Notes: generated by a model from the sequence alone, not told the origin. A DNA stretch of 64,000 nucleotides from Sphingomonas sp. SORGH_AS_0950 (GCF_030818415.1 NZ_JAUTAE010000001.1:1180501-1244500), one strand, 5' to 3'; positions 40,297-51,577 are shown, numbered from the stretch's first letter. Made by a program: numbers and translations.

Positions 40297-40782
40297 TTAA
40301 CGGTACGGCGCATCGGCGGCAAGGTTCGCCGCGATCGCGCTTTCCCAGCGGTCACCGTTATCGAGCAACTTCGACTTGTCGTAGATCAGCTCTTCGCGGG
40401 TCTCGGTCGAAAATTCGAAGTTCGGACCCTCGACGATCGCATCGACCGGGCAGGCCTCCTGGCACAGCCCGCAATAGATGCACTTGGTCATGTCGATGTC
40501 GTAGCGCGTCGTGCGGCGGCTGCCGTCGTCGCGGGGTTCCGCCTCGATCGTGATCGCCTGGGCGGGGCAGATCGCCTCGCACAGCTTGCACGCGATGCAC
40601 CGCTCCTCGCCATTGGGGTAGCGACGCAGCGCGTGCTCGCCCCGGAAGCGCGGAGAGATGGGGTTCTTCTCGAACGGATAGTTGATCGTCGCCTTCGGCT
40701 TGAAGAAGTAGCGAAGGGTCAGCGCGTGCCCCTTCACGAACTCCCAAAGCGTAAAAGCCTTGACGTACTGAGCGACGCTCAT
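40297..40782 (-). CDS. nuoI: NADH-quinone oxidoreductase subunit I
   Basis: This 161-aa ferredoxin-like subunit carries clusters N6a and N6b, seen as [12 protein letters not shown] and [12 protein letters not shown]. It passes electrons from the peripheral arm towards NuoB. The start ([18 protein letters not shown]) is the ATG at 40782 that overlaps the nuoH stop; a longer frame upstream belongs to nuoH sequence read out of frame. Confidence 0.95.
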   Translation of the reverse strand: MSVAQYVKAFTLWEFVKGHALTLRYFFKPKATINYPFEKNPISPRFRGEHALRRYPNGEERCIACKLCEAICPAQAITIEAEPRDDGSRRTTRYDIDMTKCIYCGLCQEACPVDAIVEGPNFEFSTETREELIYDKSKLLDNGDRWESAIAANLAADAPYR

Positions 40783-41834
40783 GCCGGAACTCCCACGCGC
40801 GCATACATCAGCACGCCAGACACCAAGAATACCCAGAACAGCGACACCGGCAGGAACACCTTCCAGCCCAGCCGCATCAGCTGGTCGTACCGATAGCGCG
40901 GTACGGTCGCCTTCACCCACGAAAAGACGAAGAAGAAGAAGCACATCTTCAACAGCAGCCAGACGATGCCCGGCACGGCATAAAGCGGCGCCCAGTCGAG
41001 CGGCGGCAGATAGCCACCCCAGAACAGGATCGCGTTCAGCGCGCACATCAGGATGACGTTGGCATATTCCCCCAGCCAGAACAGCGCGAACGACATCGAG
41101 CTATATTCGGTCTGGTAGCCCGCGACGAGCTCCGACTCCGCTTCGGTCAGATCGAACGGCGCGCGCTGCGTCTCGGCCAGTGCCGAGATGAAGAACATCA
41201 CCGCCATCGGGAACAGTAGCGGGTTGAGGAAGAAGCCGTTGACCGGAATTCCCAGCACGCTCTTCTGCGCCTCGACGATGTCCGTCAGGTTGAAGCTGCC
41301 CGACCACATCACGACCGAAATCAGGATGAAGCCGATCGCGACTTCATAGGACACCATCTGCGCGGCCGCACGAAGCGCCGAGTAGAAGGGATATTTCGAG
41401 TTCGATGCCCAGCCCGACAGGATCACGCCGTACACGCCCAGCGACGAGGCGGCGAGGACATAGAGCAGGCCGACATTGATGTTGGCGACGACCACGCCCG
41501 GCTGGAACGGCACCACCGCCCAGACGATCAGCGCGACCGTGAAGGTGATGATCGGCGCCAGCAGGAACAGCCCGCGATTGGCGGCGGCCGGAACGATGGT
41601 TTCCTGAAGGAAGACCTTCAGACCGTCGGCGAAGGACTGGAGCAGACCGAAGGGGCCGACCACGTTCGGACCACGGCGCAGCGCCATTGCCGCCCAGATC
41701 TTGCGGTCGACATAGATGACCATCGCGACCGCCAGCATCAGCGGCAGCGCGATCGCCAGAATCCCGACCAAGGTCGCGATCGTCCAGGCCCAGCCATAAG
41801 GAAGGCCGAGCGTCGTGTTGAAAAACGCGGTCAC
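40779..41834 (-). CDS. nuoH: NADH-quinone oxidoreductase subunit H
   Basis: NuoH forms the quinone-chamber base of complex I. The 351-aa, eight-helix protein has [24 protein letters not shown] at the interface with the peripheral arm, [22 protein letters not shown] and [27 protein letters not shown] with the charged quinone-site residues. The start is GTG, overlapping the nuoG stop (GTGA). Confidence 0.95.
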   Translation of the reverse strand: MTAFFNTTLGLPYGWAWTIATLVGILAIALPLMLAVAMVIYVDRKIWAAMALRRGPNVVGPFGLLQSFADGLKVFLQETIVPAAANRGLFLLAPIITFTVALIVWAVVPFQPGVVVANINVGLLYVLAASSLGVYGVILSGWASNSKYPFYSALRAAAQMVSYEVAIGFILISVVMWSGSFNLTDIVEAQKSVLGIPVNGFFLNPLLFPMAVMFFISALAETQRAPFDLTEAESELVAGYQTEYSSMSFALFWLGEYANVILMCALNAILFWGGYLPPLDWAPLYAVPGIVWLLLKMCFFFFVFSWVKATVPRYRYDQLMRLGWKVFLPVSLFWVFLVSGVLMYARVGVPA

Positions 41835-43849
41835 TCCGCTGCCTCCGCATAGCTCTCACCATGGACCAGTTCGGCCGAGCAGCGCTGCATCGTCGGGCTG
41901 GCGCGGCAGATCGCGTTGGTGAGGTAGAAGTCCTTGATCGGATAGCCCTCGATCGTTCCGCTCGCGGTCGCGTTCAGCGACGGCGCGGCCCAGTCGAAGG
42001 TGACGAGACCGACCTGGCCCAGCGCGGGAACCTCGGCGGCCATGGCGGCGCGGAGTTCGTCCAGCGTGTCGAACTTCAGGGTCTGGCCCAGAACCTCGGA
42101 CAGCGCACGGAAGATCGTCCAGTCGTCGCGCGCGTCGCCCGGTGCGAACACCGCGCGCTCGCCGCGCTGCACCCGGCCTTCGAGGTTGACCCAGGTGCCC
42201 GACTTTTCGGCATAGGTCGCGCCCGGCAGGATGACATCGGCGTGATGCGCACCCTTGTCGCCATGATGGCCGACGAACACCTTGAAGCTGCTGCCGAACT
42301 TGGCGAAGTCGACCTCGTCGGCGCCCAGGAAGAAGGCGAGCTTCGGCGCGGCCGCGACCACGTCAGCGATACCGCCCTTCTGCGCATAGCCGAGCATCAG
42401 CCCGCCCATGCGCGCGGCCGCCATGTGGACGACATTATAGCCGTTCCAGGCCGAGCCGTCCTCCAGCGTCCGCACCAGATTGAACTGGTCGACCAGCTTC
42501 AGGCTCGCGCCATGCGCGCCCTTGATCGCACCGCCACCGAGGATGACCATCGGACGCGCGGCCTTGCCGAACAGCTCGGTCACCGCCTCGGGCAGGTTGC
42601 CCAGCACCGACAGGTCGGCGCCCAGCCACTCGACCTTGTAGGTCAGGTCGGTTTCGGGACCGATTGCGAAGACCTTGGCGCCCTTCTTGATCGCCTTGCG
42701 GATACGGGTGTTCACCAGCGGCGCTTCCCAGCGCAGATTGGTGCCGATCAGCAGGATCGCATCGGCGCGCTCGACGCCCGCGATGGTCGTGTTGAAGTTG
42801 ACCGCGGCCAGGCTCGACGTGTCGTAATCCATGCCGGTCTGACGGCCTTCGAGCAGGCTCGAACCCATCTTGGCCAGCAGCGCCTTGGCGGCGAACATCG
42901 TCTCGCAATCGACCTGATCGCCCGCGATGGCGGCAACGCTCGAACCGGCGTTCACGTCACGGATCGCGGCAAAGGCCTCGTCCCAGGTCGCGGGCACCAG
43001 CTTGCCGTCGCGGCGGATGAACGGACGGTCGAGACGACGACGGACCAGGCCGTCGATCGCGTGACGCGTCTTGTCGCTCGCCCACTCCTCGTTCACTTCG
43101 TCGTTGATGCGCGGCACGCAGCGCAGCACCTGACGACCACGGCTGTCGAGGCGGATATTGGTGCCGACCGCGTCCATCACGTCGATGGCGAGCGTCTTCT
43201 TCAGCTCCCAGGGACGCGCCTCGAACGCATAGGGCTTGGACGTCAGCGCGCCCACCGGGCACAGGTCGACGACATTGCCCGACAGCTCGCTCGACACCGC
43301 CTGTTCGAGATAGGAGGTGATCTGCATGTTCTCGCCGCGATAGATCGCGCCGATTTCCTCCACGCCCGCGACCTCTTCGGCGAAGCGGACGCAGCGGGTG
43401 CACTGGATGCAGCGGGTCATGACCGTCTTGACGATCGGACCCATATACTTCTCGGTGACGGCCCGCTTGTTCTCGTCATAGCGGCTATGGCCCTTGCCAT
43501 AGGCCATGGACTGGTCCTGCAGGTCGCACTCGCCGCCCTGATCGCAGATCGGGCAGTCCAGCGGGTGATTGATCAGCAGGAATTCCATCACGCCTTCGCG
43601 CGCGGCCTTCACCATGGGGGTGGTGGTGAAGATTTCCTGATTCTCCGCCGCCGGAAGCGCACACGACGCCTGCGGCTTGGGGGGCCCAGGCTTCACCTCG
43701 ACCAGGCACATGCGGCAATTGCCCGCGATGGACAGCCGCTCATGATAGCAGAAGCGCGGGATTTCCTTGCCCGCAAGCTCGCAGGCCTGCAGCACGGTGG
43801 CGCCCTGGGGCACCTCGATCTCGACGCCGTCGACTTTGACCTTAGGCAT
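41831..43849 (-). CDS. nuoG: NADH-quinone oxidoreductase subunit G
   Basis: This 672-aa iron-sulfur subunit carries the N-terminal [2Fe-2S] N1b site ([15 protein letters not shown] plus a later Cys), a His-Cys3 N5 site in [18 protein letters not shown], and N4 (CIQCTRC... VDLCPVGAL). A molybdopterin-oxidoreductase-like C-terminal domain has no cofactor. There is no sign of the extra N7 cluster seen in E. coli. The nuoF stop and this ATG share one base. Confidence 0.95.
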   Translation of the reverse strand: MPKVKVDGVEIEVPQGATVLQACELAGKEIPRFCYHERLSIAGNCRMCLVEVKPGPPKPQASCALPAAENQEIFTTTPMVKAAREGVMEFLLINHPLDCPICDQGGECDLQDQSMAYGKGHSRYDENKRAVTEKYMGPIVKTVMTRCIQCTRCVRFAEEVAGVEEIGAIYRGENMQITSYLEQAVSSELSGNVVDLCPVGALTSKPYAFEARPWELKKTLAIDVMDAVGTNIRLDSRGRQVLRCVPRINDEVNEEWASDKTRHAIDGLVRRRLDRPFIRRDGKLVPATWDEAFAAIRDVNAGSSVAAIAGDQVDCETMFAAKALLAKMGSSLLEGRQTGMDYDTSSLAAVNFNTTIAGVERADAILLIGTNLRWEAPLVNTRIRKAIKKGAKVFAIGPETDLTYKVEWLGADLSVLGNLPEAVTELFGKAARPMVILGGGAIKGAHGASLKLVDQFNLVRTLEDGSAWNGYNVVHMAAARMGGLMLGYAQKGGIADVVAAAPKLAFFLGADEVDFAKFGSSFKVFVGHHGDKGAHHADVILPGATYAEKSGTWVNLEGRVQRGERAVFAPGDARDDWTIFRALSEVLGQTLKFDTLDELRAAMAAEVPALGQVGLVTFDWAAPSLNATASGTIEGYPIKDFYLTNAICRASPTMQRCSAELVHGESYAEAAE

Positions 43850-45159
43850 TATTCGGCAGCTTCCATCATCGGGGCGTTGCCGCCCGTCTCGCCTTTGCGT
43901 TCGCGAATGCGGCGTTCCATCTCCGGGCGGAAGTGGCGGATCAGGCCCTGGATCGGCCAGGCCGCCGCGTCACCGAGCGCGCAGATGGTGTGGCCTTCGA
44001 CCTGCTTCGTCACCTGGAACAGCGTGTCGATCTCGGACACATCCGCATCGCCGGTGCGCATCCGTTCCATCACGCGCCACATCCAGCCGGTGCCTTCACG
44101 GCACGGCGTGCACTGGCCGCAGCTCTCATGCTTGTAGAAATAGGACAGACGGCTGATCGCGCGGACGATGTCGGTCGACTTGTCCATCACGATCACGGCC
44201 GCCGTGCCGAGACCCGATCCGACCGCCTTCAGGCCGTCGAAGTCCATCGGCGCGTCCATGATCTCGGCGGCGGGCACCAGCGGCACCGACGAGCCGCCCG
44301 GGATCACCGCGAGCAGATTGTCCCAGCCGCCGCGAATGCCGCCGCAATGCCGCTCGATCAGTTCGCGAAACGTGATCGACATGCTTTCCTCGACCACGCA
44401 GGGTCGGTCGACATGGCCGGAGATCTGGAAGAGCTTGGTGCCCTTGTTGTTCTCGCGCCCGAAGGAGGAGAACCACTCGGCGCCGCGCCGCAGGATCGTC
44501 GGCGCGACCGCGATCGACTCGACATTGTTGACCGTGGTCGGGCAGCCATAGAGGCCAGCCCCCGCCGGGAAAGGCGGCTTGAGGCGCGGCTGGCCCTTCT
44601 TGCCCTCCAGGCTTTCGATCATCGCGGTCTCTTCGCCGCAGATATAGGCGCCCGCGCCACGATGGACGAAGACGTCGAAGTCATAGCCCGAGCCACAGGC
44701 ATTCTTGCCCAGGAAGCCCCGGTCATAGGCCTCGGCCACGGCTGCGAACAGCGTCTCGGCCTCGCGGATATATTCGCCGCGGATATAGATATAGGCCGCC
44801 CGCGCGCGCATCGCGAAGCCCGCGACCAGCGCGCCTTCGATCAGCTTGTGCGGATCGTGGCGGATGATCTCGCGGTCCTTGCACGAACCCGGCTCGGATT
44901 CGTCGGCGTTGATGACCAGGAAGCTCGGCCGATCGGGGCGCGGTTCCTTGGGCATGAAGCTCCACTTCATGCCGGTCGGGAAGCCCGCACCGCCGCGCCC
45001 GCGCAGACCCGACGCCTTGATGACGTCGATGATCTTGTCCTGGCCCAGCTCCAGCAGCGCCTTGGTATTGTCCCAATCGCCGCGCTTCATCGCCGCGTCG
45101 ACGTTCCACGGCTGATAGCCGTAGAGATTGGTGAAAATGCGGTCCTTGTCAGCGAGCAT
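43849..45159 (-). CDS. nuoF: NADH-quinone oxidoreductase subunit F
   Basis: NuoF binds NADH, FMN and the [4Fe-4S] N3 cluster. The 436-aa protein has [18 protein letters not shown] (NADH site), [19 protein letters not shown] (FMN site) and the N3 ligands in [15 protein letters not shown]. The start ([19 protein letters not shown]) is at 45159, sharing a base with the nuoE stop codon. Confidence 0.95.
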   Translation of the reverse strand: MLADKDRIFTNLYGYQPWNVDAAMKRGDWDNTKALLELGQDKIIDVIKASGLRGRGGAGFPTGMKWSFMPKEPRPDRPSFLVINADESEPGSCKDREIIRHDPHKLIEGALVAGFAMRARAAYIYIRGEYIREAETLFAAVAEAYDRGFLGKNACGSGYDFDVFVHRGAGAYICGEETAMIESLEGKKGQPRLKPPFPAGAGLYGCPTTVNNVESIAVAPTILRRGAEWFSSFGRENNKGTKLFQISGHVDRPCVVEESMSITFRELIERHCGGIRGGWDNLLAVIPGGSSVPLVPAAEIMDAPMDFDGLKAVGSGLGTAAVIVMDKSTDIVRAISRLSYFYKHESCGQCTPCREGTGWMWRVMERMRTGDADVSEIDTLFQVTKQVEGHTICALGDAAAWPIQGLIRHFRPEMERRIRERKGETGGNAPMMEAAE

Positions 45160-45833
45160 TATGCGCCCCACTCCCCGCGATAGTCGTGATTGTCGCCGAC
45201 CATGGCGGTCAGCGTGGTCGGACCGCCCAGCGGCTCGACCGTGTGGCGACCCGGCTCCTGCGTGCCGGTCTTGGGGCTCTCGCCGCGTGCCAGCGCTTCC
45301 AGGATCGTGACCGTGCGGTCGTAATCCAGATCCTCGTAATTGTCGTCGTTGATCTGGACCATCGGCGCGGAGGCGCAATTGCCCATGCACTCGACCTCGG
45401 TCAGCGTGAACAGGCCGTCGGGCGTGGTCTTGCCCTTGATCAGCCCCTTGTTCTTGCACGCCGCCAGCACGTCGTCCGACCCGCGCAGCATGCACGGCGT
45501 CGTGCCGCACACCTGGACGTGATAGCGGCCGACCGGCGCCAGGTTGAACATCGTGTAGAAGGTCGCGACCTCATAGATGCGCATATAGGCGACGCCCAGT
45601 TGGCGCGCGACGAACTCGATCACCGGCACGGGCAACCAGCCCTGCGTCTGCGTCTCCGCCCCCACCTGGCGCTGGGCCAGATCGAGGAACGGGATCGAAC
45701 AGGACTGTTCGCGACCCTTGGGATAGCGCGCGAGAATCTCGTTCGCCTTCTTCTGGTTCTCGTCCGTCCAGGCGAAATTGCCCCAGCGGGCGCGGACTTC
45801 GGCCTCGTCGGGAATGATGGCTGCGTCGGCCAT
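45159..45833 (-). CDS. nuoE: NADH-quinone oxidoreductase subunit E
   Basis: This 224-aa thioredoxin-like subunit carries [2Fe-2S] cluster N1a, with ligands in [12 protein letters not shown] and [11 protein letters not shown]. About 40 C-terminal residues ([20 protein letters not shown] onwards) extend beyond the usual domain, as is common in alphaproteobacteria. Its start overlaps the stop of an NTF2-like gene that separates it from nuoD. Confidence 0.95.
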   Translation of the reverse strand: MADAAIIPDEAEVRARWGNFAWTDENQKKANEILARYPKGREQSCSIPFLDLAQRQVGAETQTQGWLPVPVIEFVARQLGVAYMRIYEVATFYTMFNLAPVGRYHVQVCGTTPCMLRGSDDVLAACKNKGLIKGKTTPDGLFTLTEVECMGNCASAPMVQINDDNYEDLDYDRTVTILEALARGESPKTGTQEPGRHTVEPLGGPTTLTAMVGDNHDYRGEWGA

Positions 45834-46192
45834 TAGCGAATGAACTCCACGCGCGACACCTTGTCGTTCTCGAAGGAATAGATGGACATGACCTCGAACG
45901 CCTCGCCGCCCGGCGTGCGTTCGACCTTTTCATGCAGCAGCACGGTCTCGCCGAACGCCTGGTCGGCGAGGATCTCGGCGCGGTTCTGCGGGAACTGCGC
46001 GAACATCGCCTTCAGCCCCGAACGCACGCCCTCGCGCCCGTCGCGCAGGACGGCGCCGCGATAGCCCGCTTCGCAGGCATCCTCGGTCATCAACGCGACA
46101 TAGGCGTCGGCGTCCTGCGCATTGTAATGCGCGATCATCTCACGAGCGATCGCGACGCGCCGGGCGGTGTCGACTCCGCTCAACGGTCGCAC
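45833..46192 (-). CDS. NTF2/SnoaL-like protein inserted in the nuo operon
   Basis: The product is 119 aa with the cone-shaped NTF2 fold pattern: an N-terminal helix pair ([20 protein letters not shown]), [22 protein letters not shown], and a closing sheet ([35 protein letters not shown]). Proteins like this include ketosteroid isomerases, polyketide cyclases and assembly factors, and the sequence does not decide between them. The GTG start lies 13 bases inside the nuoD 3' end, and its stop overlaps the nuoE start, so it is co-translated with complex I. A role in assembly or maturation is a guess based only on position. Confidence 0.75.
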   Translation of the reverse strand: MRPLSGVDTARRVAIAREMIAHYNAQDADAYVALMTEDACEAGYRGAVLRDGREGVRSGLKAMFAQFPQNRAEILADQAFGETVLLHEKVERTPGGEAFEVMSIYSFENDKVSRVEFIR

Positions 46193-47415
46193 TCCCCGAA
46201 CACGATGTCCATCGCGCCCAGGATCGCGGTCGTGTCGGCCAGCATATGCCCCTTGGACATGAATTCCATGGCCTGGAGATGGCTGAACGCGGTCGGCCGG
46301 ATCTTGCAGCGATAGGGTTTGTTCGATCCGTCGGAGACGAGATACACGCCGAACTCGCCCTTGGGGCTTTCGGTCGCGACATACACCTCACCGGCAGGGA
46401 CGTGATACCCTTCGGTATAGAGCTTGAAGTGGTGGATCAGCGCCTCCATCGAGCGCTTCATCTCACCGCGCTTGGGCGGTGCGACCTTGCGATCGCTGGC
46501 CAGCACGGGGCCTTCGGGCATCTGCGCCAGGCACTGCTTCATGATCCGGGCCGACTGGCGCACTTCCTCGACGCGCACCATGAACCGGTCATAGCAGTCG
46601 CCGCTGGTGCCCACCGGCACGTCGAAGTCGACCTTGTCATAGGCGTCATAGGGCTGCGACTTGCGCAGGTCCCACGGAATGCCCGAGCCGCGGATCATCG
46701 GGCCGGAGAAGCCCCACTTGATCGCGTCCTCGCGGTTGACCACCGCGATGTCGACGTTGCGCTGCTTGAAGATGCGGTTGTTGGCGACGAGGCCGATCGC
46801 ATCCTCGAAAAGCTGCGGCAGACGGGTGTCGAGCCAGTCGGCGATATCGGTCAGCAGCTTGAGCGGCACGTCCTGGTGGACGCCGCCGACGCGGAAGTAA
46901 TTCGCGTGCATGCGCGCGCCCGAGGCCCGCTCATAGAAGTTCATGCAGTCTTCGCGAATTTCGAACAGCCACAGGTTCGGCGTCATCGCGCCGACGTCCA
47001 TGACGTGGCTGCCGATGTTGAGCATGTGGTTCGAGATGCGCGTCAGCTCGGCGAAGAACGTCCGCAGATATTGCGCGCGCAGCGGCACTTCCAGGTCGAG
47101 CAGCTTCTCGACCGCGAGCACATAGCTGTGCTCCATGCACATCGGCGAGCAGTAATCGAGGCGGTCGAAATAGGGCAGCGCCTGCGAATAGGTCTTGTAC
47201 TCGATCAGCTTCTCGGTGCCGCGATGCAGCAGGCCGACATGCGGATCGACCCGCTCGACGATCTCGCCGTCCAGCTCCATGACGAGGCGAAGCACGCCGT
47301 GCGCCGCCGGATGCTGCGGGCCGAAGTTGATCGTATAGTTCTGGATCGACACGTCGCCCGTGGTCGGGTCGACGGCGTCGGTCTTGTGGAGCAGTTCGTC
47401 GACGTAGTCGCTCAC
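46180..47415 (-). CDS. nuoD: NADH-quinone oxidoreductase subunit D
   Basis: NuoD forms the quinone-binding pocket with NuoB. The 411-aa protein has the NiFe-hydrogenase-like fold without metal ligands. Visible segments are [22 protein letters not shown] (quinone-site His), [27 protein letters not shown] and the C-terminal DIVFGECDR. The start is GTG at 47415 ([12 protein letters not shown]), overlapping the nuoC stop. Confidence 0.95.
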   Translation of the reverse strand: MSDYVDELLHKTDAVDPTTGDVSIQNYTINFGPQHPAAHGVLRLVMELDGEIVERVDPHVGLLHRGTEKLIEYKTYSQALPYFDRLDYCSPMCMEHSYVLAVEKLLDLEVPLRAQYLRTFFAELTRISNHMLNIGSHVMDVGAMTPNLWLFEIREDCMNFYERASGARMHANYFRVGGVHQDVPLKLLTDIADWLDTRLPQLFEDAIGLVANNRIFKQRNVDIAVVNREDAIKWGFSGPMIRGSGIPWDLRKSQPYDAYDKVDFDVPVGTSGDCYDRFMVRVEEVRQSARIMKQCLAQMPEGPVLASDRKVAPPKRGEMKRSMEALIHHFKLYTEGYHVPAGEVYVATESPKGEFGVYLVSDGSNKPYRCKIRPTAFSHLQAMEFMSKGHMLADTTAILGAMDIVFGECDR

Positions 47416-48248
47416 TGATTCTGTCCTCCACCCTTGCCCGGCACGACGTCCGGATCCTGGGGCTTGCCCTCGGCCTTGTTGCCCGGATGCGGTTCGCCCG
47501 CGCCCGTCTGCTTGGGGCTTTCGGTAGTCTTCACATCGGCGGCACGCGGCGCGGCGGTCTTGTCCGGTTCGGCACCGGCCTTCTTGACCGCATCGGCGCT
47601 GGCCGGGGTCTGCGCGCCCTTGCCTTCGGGCTGCGCGCCCTTCTCGTCGCCGGGAAGCACATATTCGGCGCCTTCCCACGGGCTCTGGAAGTCGAAGTTG
47701 CGGAAGTCCTGCGCCAGCTTCACCGGCTCATAGACGACGCGCTTCTCTTCTTCCGAGTAACGCAGCTCGGTATAGCCGGTCAGCGGGAAGTCCTTGCGCA
47801 GCGGATGGCCGCGGAAGCCGTAATCGGTCAGGATGCGACGCAGGTCGCTATTCCCTGAGAACAGCACGCCGTACAGGTCATAGACCTCACGCTCCAGCCA
47901 GCCCGCGACCGGCCACAGGCCCGTCACCGACGGCACCGGCTTGTCCTCGTCGGTCGAGACATGGACGTGCAGGCGGTGGTTGCGGGTCAGCGACAACAGG
48001 CAATAGACCACCTCGAAACGCTCGTCGCGCTCCGGATAGTCGACGCCCGCAATCTCCATCAACTGCTGATATTCCAGCCCCTTGGTGTCGCGCAGGGCGA
48101 TCATCGCGGGGACCAGATTCGCACGGTCGACGACCAGCGCGACCTCGCCGACATGCTCGCGCGCGTCGAGCAGCCAGGGGCCGAGTGCGGCGCGCGCCGC
48201 GTCGATCACGCCGTCGTTCGCGGCGAAACGGGGAGCAGGCGCCCTCAC
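47412..48248 (-). CDS. nuoC: NADH-quinone oxidoreductase subunit C with disordered tail
   Basis: NuoC is the 30-kDa-type subunit of the peripheral arm. Residues 1-200 hold the family core (DWLER-type motif as [44 protein letters not shown]). The last 75-80 residues are a low-complexity Ala/Lys/Pro/Gly tail (from [18 protein letters not shown] on) with no fold, longer than the usual protein. The start is GTG, overlapping nuoB. Confidence 0.94.
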   Translation of the reverse strand: MRAPAPRFAANDGVIDAARAALGPWLLDAREHVGEVALVVDRANLVPAMIALRDTKGLEYQQLMEIAGVDYPERDERFEVVYCLLSLTRNHRLHVHVSTDEDKPVPSVTGLWPVAGWLEREVYDLYGVLFSGNSDLRRILTDYGFRGHPLRKDFPLTGYTELRYSEEEKRVVYEPVKLAQDFRNFDFQSPWEGAEYVLPGDEKGAQPEGKGAQTPASADAVKKAGAEPDKTAAPRAADVKTTESPKQTGAGEPHPGNKAEGKPQDPDVVPGKGGGQNQ

Positions 48249-48829
48249 CGTTCGATGCTCCCGGCACGGCGGATCTTCCGCTGCAACTGCATCACGCCGT
48301 ACAGCAGCGCCTCGGCGGTCGGCGGGCAGCCGGGGACATAGATGTCCACGGGCACGATCCGGTCACAGCCGCGCACCACCGAATAGCTGTAATGGTAATA
48401 GCCGCCGCCATTGGCGCAGCTGCCCATCGAGATGACGTATTTCGGGTTCGACATCTGGTCGTACACACGACGCAGCGCCGGGGCCATCTTGTTGCACAGC
48501 GTGCCCGCCACGATCATCACGTCCGACTGGCGCGGAGAGGCGCGCGGCGCGGCGCCGAAGCGCTCCAGATCGTAACGCGGCATGTTCACGTGGATCATCT
48601 CCACCGCGCAGCACGCCAGACCGAAGGTCATCCACCAGAGCGAGCCGGTGCGCGCCCACTGGAACAGCTCCTCGGTCGAGGTGACGAGGAAGCCCTTGTC
48701 GGTCAGCTCGCCGTTCAGCCCGTCGAAAAAGCCCTGATCGGGCTGAATGACGGCCTGGCCATCATGGGCGGGTCCGCCATGGGCCTGCGGCTTGAACTCA
48801 ACCGGACCGGAGTGAAGATTTACTCCCAA
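48245..48829 (-). CDS. nuoB: NADH-quinone oxidoreductase subunit B
   Basis: NuoB binds the terminal [4Fe-4S] cluster N2, which reduces quinone. The 194-aa protein has the adjacent cysteines in [10 protein letters not shown], plus [18 protein letters not shown] and [12 protein letters not shown]. No ATG fits: the TTG at 48829 (with GGGAG seven bases upstream, overlapping the end of nuoA) is the only start that keeps a family-like N-terminus. Confidence 0.93.
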   Translation of the reverse strand: MGVNLHSGPVEFKPQAHGGPAHDGQAVIQPDQGFFDGLNGELTDKGFLVTSTEELFQWARTGSLWWMTFGLACCAVEMIHVNMPRYDLERFGAAPRASPRQSDVMIVAGTLCNKMAPALRRVYDQMSNPKYVISMGSCANGGGYYHYSYSVVRGCDRIVPVDIYVPGCPPTAEALLYGVMQLQRKIRRAGSIER

Positions 48830-49194
48830 TCCAACGCTCCCTTCTTCCACGCATAGACGAGACCCAGCGCGAGCTCGCCGATGAAGATCATCATCGAAAA
48901 CCAGGCGGTCCAGCCGAGGCTGAACACGCTGACCGCCCAGGGGTACAGAAACGCCGCTTCCAGATCGAAGACGATGAACAGGATCGCGACGAGATAGAAA
49001 CGCACGTCGAACTGGCTGCGCGGGTCTTCGAACGCGGGGAAGCCGCATTCATATTCGGACAGCTTCTGCTCGTTGGGCTTATGGGCACCCGTCAGGCGCG
49101 CCACGAGCATCGGCAGAAACACGAAGGCCGTCGACAGAACCAGGGCAACGCCCAGGAACAGGAGGATCGGCAGATATTGCGACAGATCGACCAA
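48820..49194 (-). CDS. nuoA: NADH-quinone oxidoreductase subunit A
   Basis: NuoA is a 124-aa, three-helix subunit and the first gene of the complex I operon. It has [36 protein letters not shown], whose loop Cys lies near the quinone channel. The start is TTG at 49194. The operon promoter should be in the 195-bp gap upstream, which also holds a hairpin (49342-49374). Confidence 0.94.
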   Translation of the reverse strand: MVDLSQYLPILLFLGVALVLSTAFVFLPMLVARLTGAHKPNEQKLSEYECGFPAFEDPRSQFDVRFYLVAILFIVFDLEAAFLYPWAVSVFSLGWTAWFSMMIFIGELALGLVYAWKKGALDWE

Positions 49195-49341
49195 GTTTTT
49201 CTCTCGCAGATGCGGAACTGGATGCGATTGGCTTTAGGCCGATGGGTCGGCCGGAGCAAGCCAGCGGAGGCATGAGAATGAATCGCAAGTGAACGCCCTC
49301 ACCCGCCCTCATCCTCAGATTTTCAGATGGTAATTCAGTGG

Positions 49342-49374
49342 CTTGAACGCAAGAGGCATGGCCCCTTGCGTTCA
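49342..49374. terminator. 11-bp perfect inverted repeat upstream of nuo
   Basis: TTGAACGCAAG and CTTGCGTTCAA flank an 11-base loop, 16 bases after the stop of the leftward inositol monophosphatase gene. It could end that transcript, although no T-tract follows. It could also be a regulator-binding site in front of nuoA. Confidence 0.5.
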
Positions 49375-49389
49375 AATCCCACCAAATTC

Positions 49390-50202
49390 TTAACGCAGCG
49401 CGTTGGCCAGCAGCTTGTGCAGCTTGGAATGCAGGCCCTCATTGGCCGCCAGATACTCGCCGCGCTCGAGCGACTTGTCCGAACCGCGGAAGTCGCTGAC
49501 GAAACCGCCCGCTTCTCGCACCAGCAGCATGCCCGCCGCCGCGTCCCAGGGCTTCAGGCCCGACTCCCAGAAACCGTCGTAACGACCGGCGGCGACCCAG
49601 GCGAGGTCGAGCGCGGCCGAGCCGAAGCGGCGGATACCGGCGACCTGCGGCGCGATCGCACCGAAAATGCGGCTCCATTGGACGAAATCGCCATGCCCCA
49701 GGAACGGGATGCCGGTGGCGATCAGCGCCTCCGACAGATCGCGGCGCGACGACACGCGCAGGCGGCCGTCCTGCAACCAGGCGCCCCGGCCCTTTTCGGC
49801 CCAGAAGCTCTCGTCGGTCAGCGGCTGATAGATCAGGCCGGTCGTCACCTCGCGCTTGCCGTTCGCCAGCGGCTCCTCGACCGCGATCGAGATGGCGAAG
49901 TGCGGGATGCCGTGCAGGAAGTTCGAGGTGCCGTCGAGCGGATCGATGATGAAGCGCGGCTTGGACGGATCGCCCTTGATCTCACCGCCCTCCTCCATGA
50001 GGAAGTTCCAGTCGGGACGCGCCTTCTTCAGTTCCTCGAAGACGGTTTCCTCGGCGCGCTTGTCGGCCATCGACACGAAGTCGGCGGGCCCCTTGCGGCT
50101 GACCTGGAGGTGCTGGACCTCGTTGAAGTCGCGGCGAAGACGCGGCGCGGCCTTGCGCGCGGCGCGTTCCATGATGGTGAGAAGCCCGGAGTGCGAGGCC
50201 AT
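49390..50202 (-). CDS. suhB: Inositol monophosphatase family protein
   Basis: This 270-aa Mg2+-dependent phosphatase acts on inositol-1-phosphate or related sugar phosphates; SuhB homologues also assist rRNA antitermination. Metal and substrate residues are visible as MEEGG (first Glu), IDPLDGTSNF and LKPWDAAAGMLLVREAGG. It follows efp on the same strand after a clear terminator, so it probably has its own promoter. Confidence 0.9.
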   Translation of the reverse strand: MASHSGLLTIMERAARKAAPRLRRDFNEVQHLQVSRKGPADFVSMADKRAEETVFEELKKARPDWNFLMEEGGEIKGDPSKPRFIIDPLDGTSNFLHGIPHFAISIAVEEPLANGKREVTTGLIYQPLTDESFWAEKGRGAWLQDGRLRVSSRRDLSEALIATGIPFLGHGDFVQWSRIFGAIAPQVAGIRRFGSAALDLAWVAAGRYDGFWESGLKPWDAAAGMLLVREAGGFVSDFRGSDKSLERGEYLAANEGLHSKLHKLLANALR

Positions 50203-50247
50203 GATCGTCCTTTCGGTCGCGCCTCTGCATCTCGGGCGCTGGAAGTG

Positions 50248-50273
50248 AAAAGGCCCGCCGCGAACGACGGGCC
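50248..50273 (-). terminator. Rho-independent terminator of efp
   Basis: On the minus strand GGCCCGTCG-TTCG-CGGCGGGCC forms a nine-pair stem (one G-T pair) with a UUCG loop followed by TTTT, about 57 bases after the efp stop. Confidence 0.88.
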
Positions 50274-50329
50274 GGGTCGGCGGATGACGGTGTCGCGCTC
50301 AAGCCGCGCCGGTCATCCGCCGATACCGA

Positions 50330-50893
50330 TTAGTCCGCGCGGCGGACGTAGGTCTGTTCGTACACGTCGACGACGATGCGCGTGCCGCTGGCGATGTGCG
50401 GCGGCACCATCACGCGGACGCCATTGTCGAGGATGGCGGGCTTGTACGACGAGGAGGCGGTCTGCCCCTTCACCACCGCGTCGGCCTCGACGATGGTGGC
50501 TTCGATCTGGTCGGGAAGCTGGACCGAGATCGGCTTTTCCTCGTGCAGTTCCATCACGACGTCCATGCCGTCCTGAAGGAACGCGGCGGCGTCGCCCAGC
50601 AGGTCGCGCGGCAGCGTGATCTGCTCATAGCTTTCCTTGTCCATGAAGGTCAGGTCGTCACCCTCGGCGAACAGGAACTGGAAGTCCTTGGTGTCAAGGC
50701 GGACGCGCTCGACCGTCTCGGCGGAGCGGAAGCGGACGTTCGTCTTGCGGCCGTCGATGAGGTTCTTCATCTCGACCTGCATATACGCACCGCCCTTGCC
50801 GGGCTGGGTGTGCTGAATCTTCACGGCGCGCCAGATGCCGCCTTCATACTCGATGATGTTGCCGGGACGAATGTCCACGCCGCTGATCTTCAT
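50330..50893 (-). CDS. efp: Elongation factor P
   Basis: EF-P rescues ribosomes stalled at consecutive prolines. The 187-aa protein has the three barrel domains, the modified-loop lysine Lys33 in [11 protein letters not shown], and the C-terminal signature [30 protein letters not shown]. The loop type (PGKGGA) is that of the lysylated E. coli form; no epmA/epmB is in view. A good terminator follows. Confidence 0.96.
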   Translation of the reverse strand: MKISGVDIRPGNIIEYEGGIWRAVKIQHTQPGKGGAYMQVEMKNLIDGRKTNVRFRSAETVERVRLDTKDFQFLFAEGDDLTFMDKESYEQITLPRDLLGDAAAFLQDGMDVVMELHEEKPISVQLPDQIEATIVEADAVVKGQTASSSYKPAILDNGVRVMVPPHIASGTRIVVDVYEQTYVRRAD

Positions 50894-50965
50894 GGGTCTT
50901 CAACCTGCTGGAAAGAGCAAAGGATGCCGGGGCGTGGCGCCGCACGGCAGTCCGTGTGGCCTGCC

Positions 50966-51577
50966 TTAGCTCGAAGCGGTCTTTCCGGCAAGCAGCGGAT
51001 AGGGATCGACCGGCTCGCCCTGCCACCAGCCGTCCCCGGCGCGCATCCAGCTGATCGCGAAATGGAGATGGGTGTTGCCCGCCCCGGCATTGCCGCTGTC
51101 GCCGACATAGCCGATCACCTGCCCCTGGCGAACCGGCGCGCCTTCCGCGATGCCCGCCGCATAGCCCCGGAGGTGCGCGTAATAGAGGCTCCAGCGGCCG
51201 TCGCGCGAGCGGATATAAAGGGTATGCCCGCCGCGATCGCTGTCGAACAGCTTCTCGATCGTGCCGGCCAGCGCCGCGACGACCGGGGTTCCGGCGGGGG
51301 CGATCAGGTCGATCCCCTCATGCTTGCGCTTGCCGCCTTCGCGCGGATCGCCCCAGTCATGATGCAGCGACCCCAGCGGATAATGCGCGATCGGCATGGC
51401 CAGCGCCGCCGAACTGCCCGCCACCGCCTGGCGGGCGGGGGCCGCGACCTCGGGCACCACCACCCGGCCCGGCCCGAAGGACAGCATCGAAAGGAAGCCG
51501 CCGACCCCGATCACGATCAGCGCCAGCATCACCCAGCCGAAGCGCGATAACGGCCCCCTGCCCCCGCTCTGCTTCAT
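50966..51577 (-). CDS. Membrane-anchored M23 peptidase
   Basis: The product is 203 aa with one N-terminal membrane helix (FGWVMLALIVIGVGGFLSML) and a periplasmic lysostaphin-type zinc peptidase domain: KRKHEGIDLIAPAGTPV (HxxxD) and GNTHLHFAISWM (HxH). The metal set is complete, so peptidoglycan cross-link cleavage is plausible. There is no LysM or coiled coil, unlike NlpD/EnvC. The stop lies about 70 bases before efp. Confidence 0.88.
   Translation of the reverse strand: MKQSGGRGPLSRFGWVMLALIVIGVGGFLSMLSFGPGRVVVPEVAAPARQAVAGSSAALAMPIAHYPLGSLHHDWGDPREGGKRKHEGIDLIAPAGTPVVAALAGTIEKLFDSDRGGHTLYIRSRDGRWSLYYAHLRGYAAGIAEGAPVRQGQVIGYVGDSGNAGAGNTHLHFAISWMRAGDGWWQGEPVDPYPLLAGKTASS

Noticed and set aside
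41861..44137. 758-codon open frame opposite nuoG/nuoF
   Set aside because: Antisense to clear iron-sulfur subunits; composition indicates a shadow frame.
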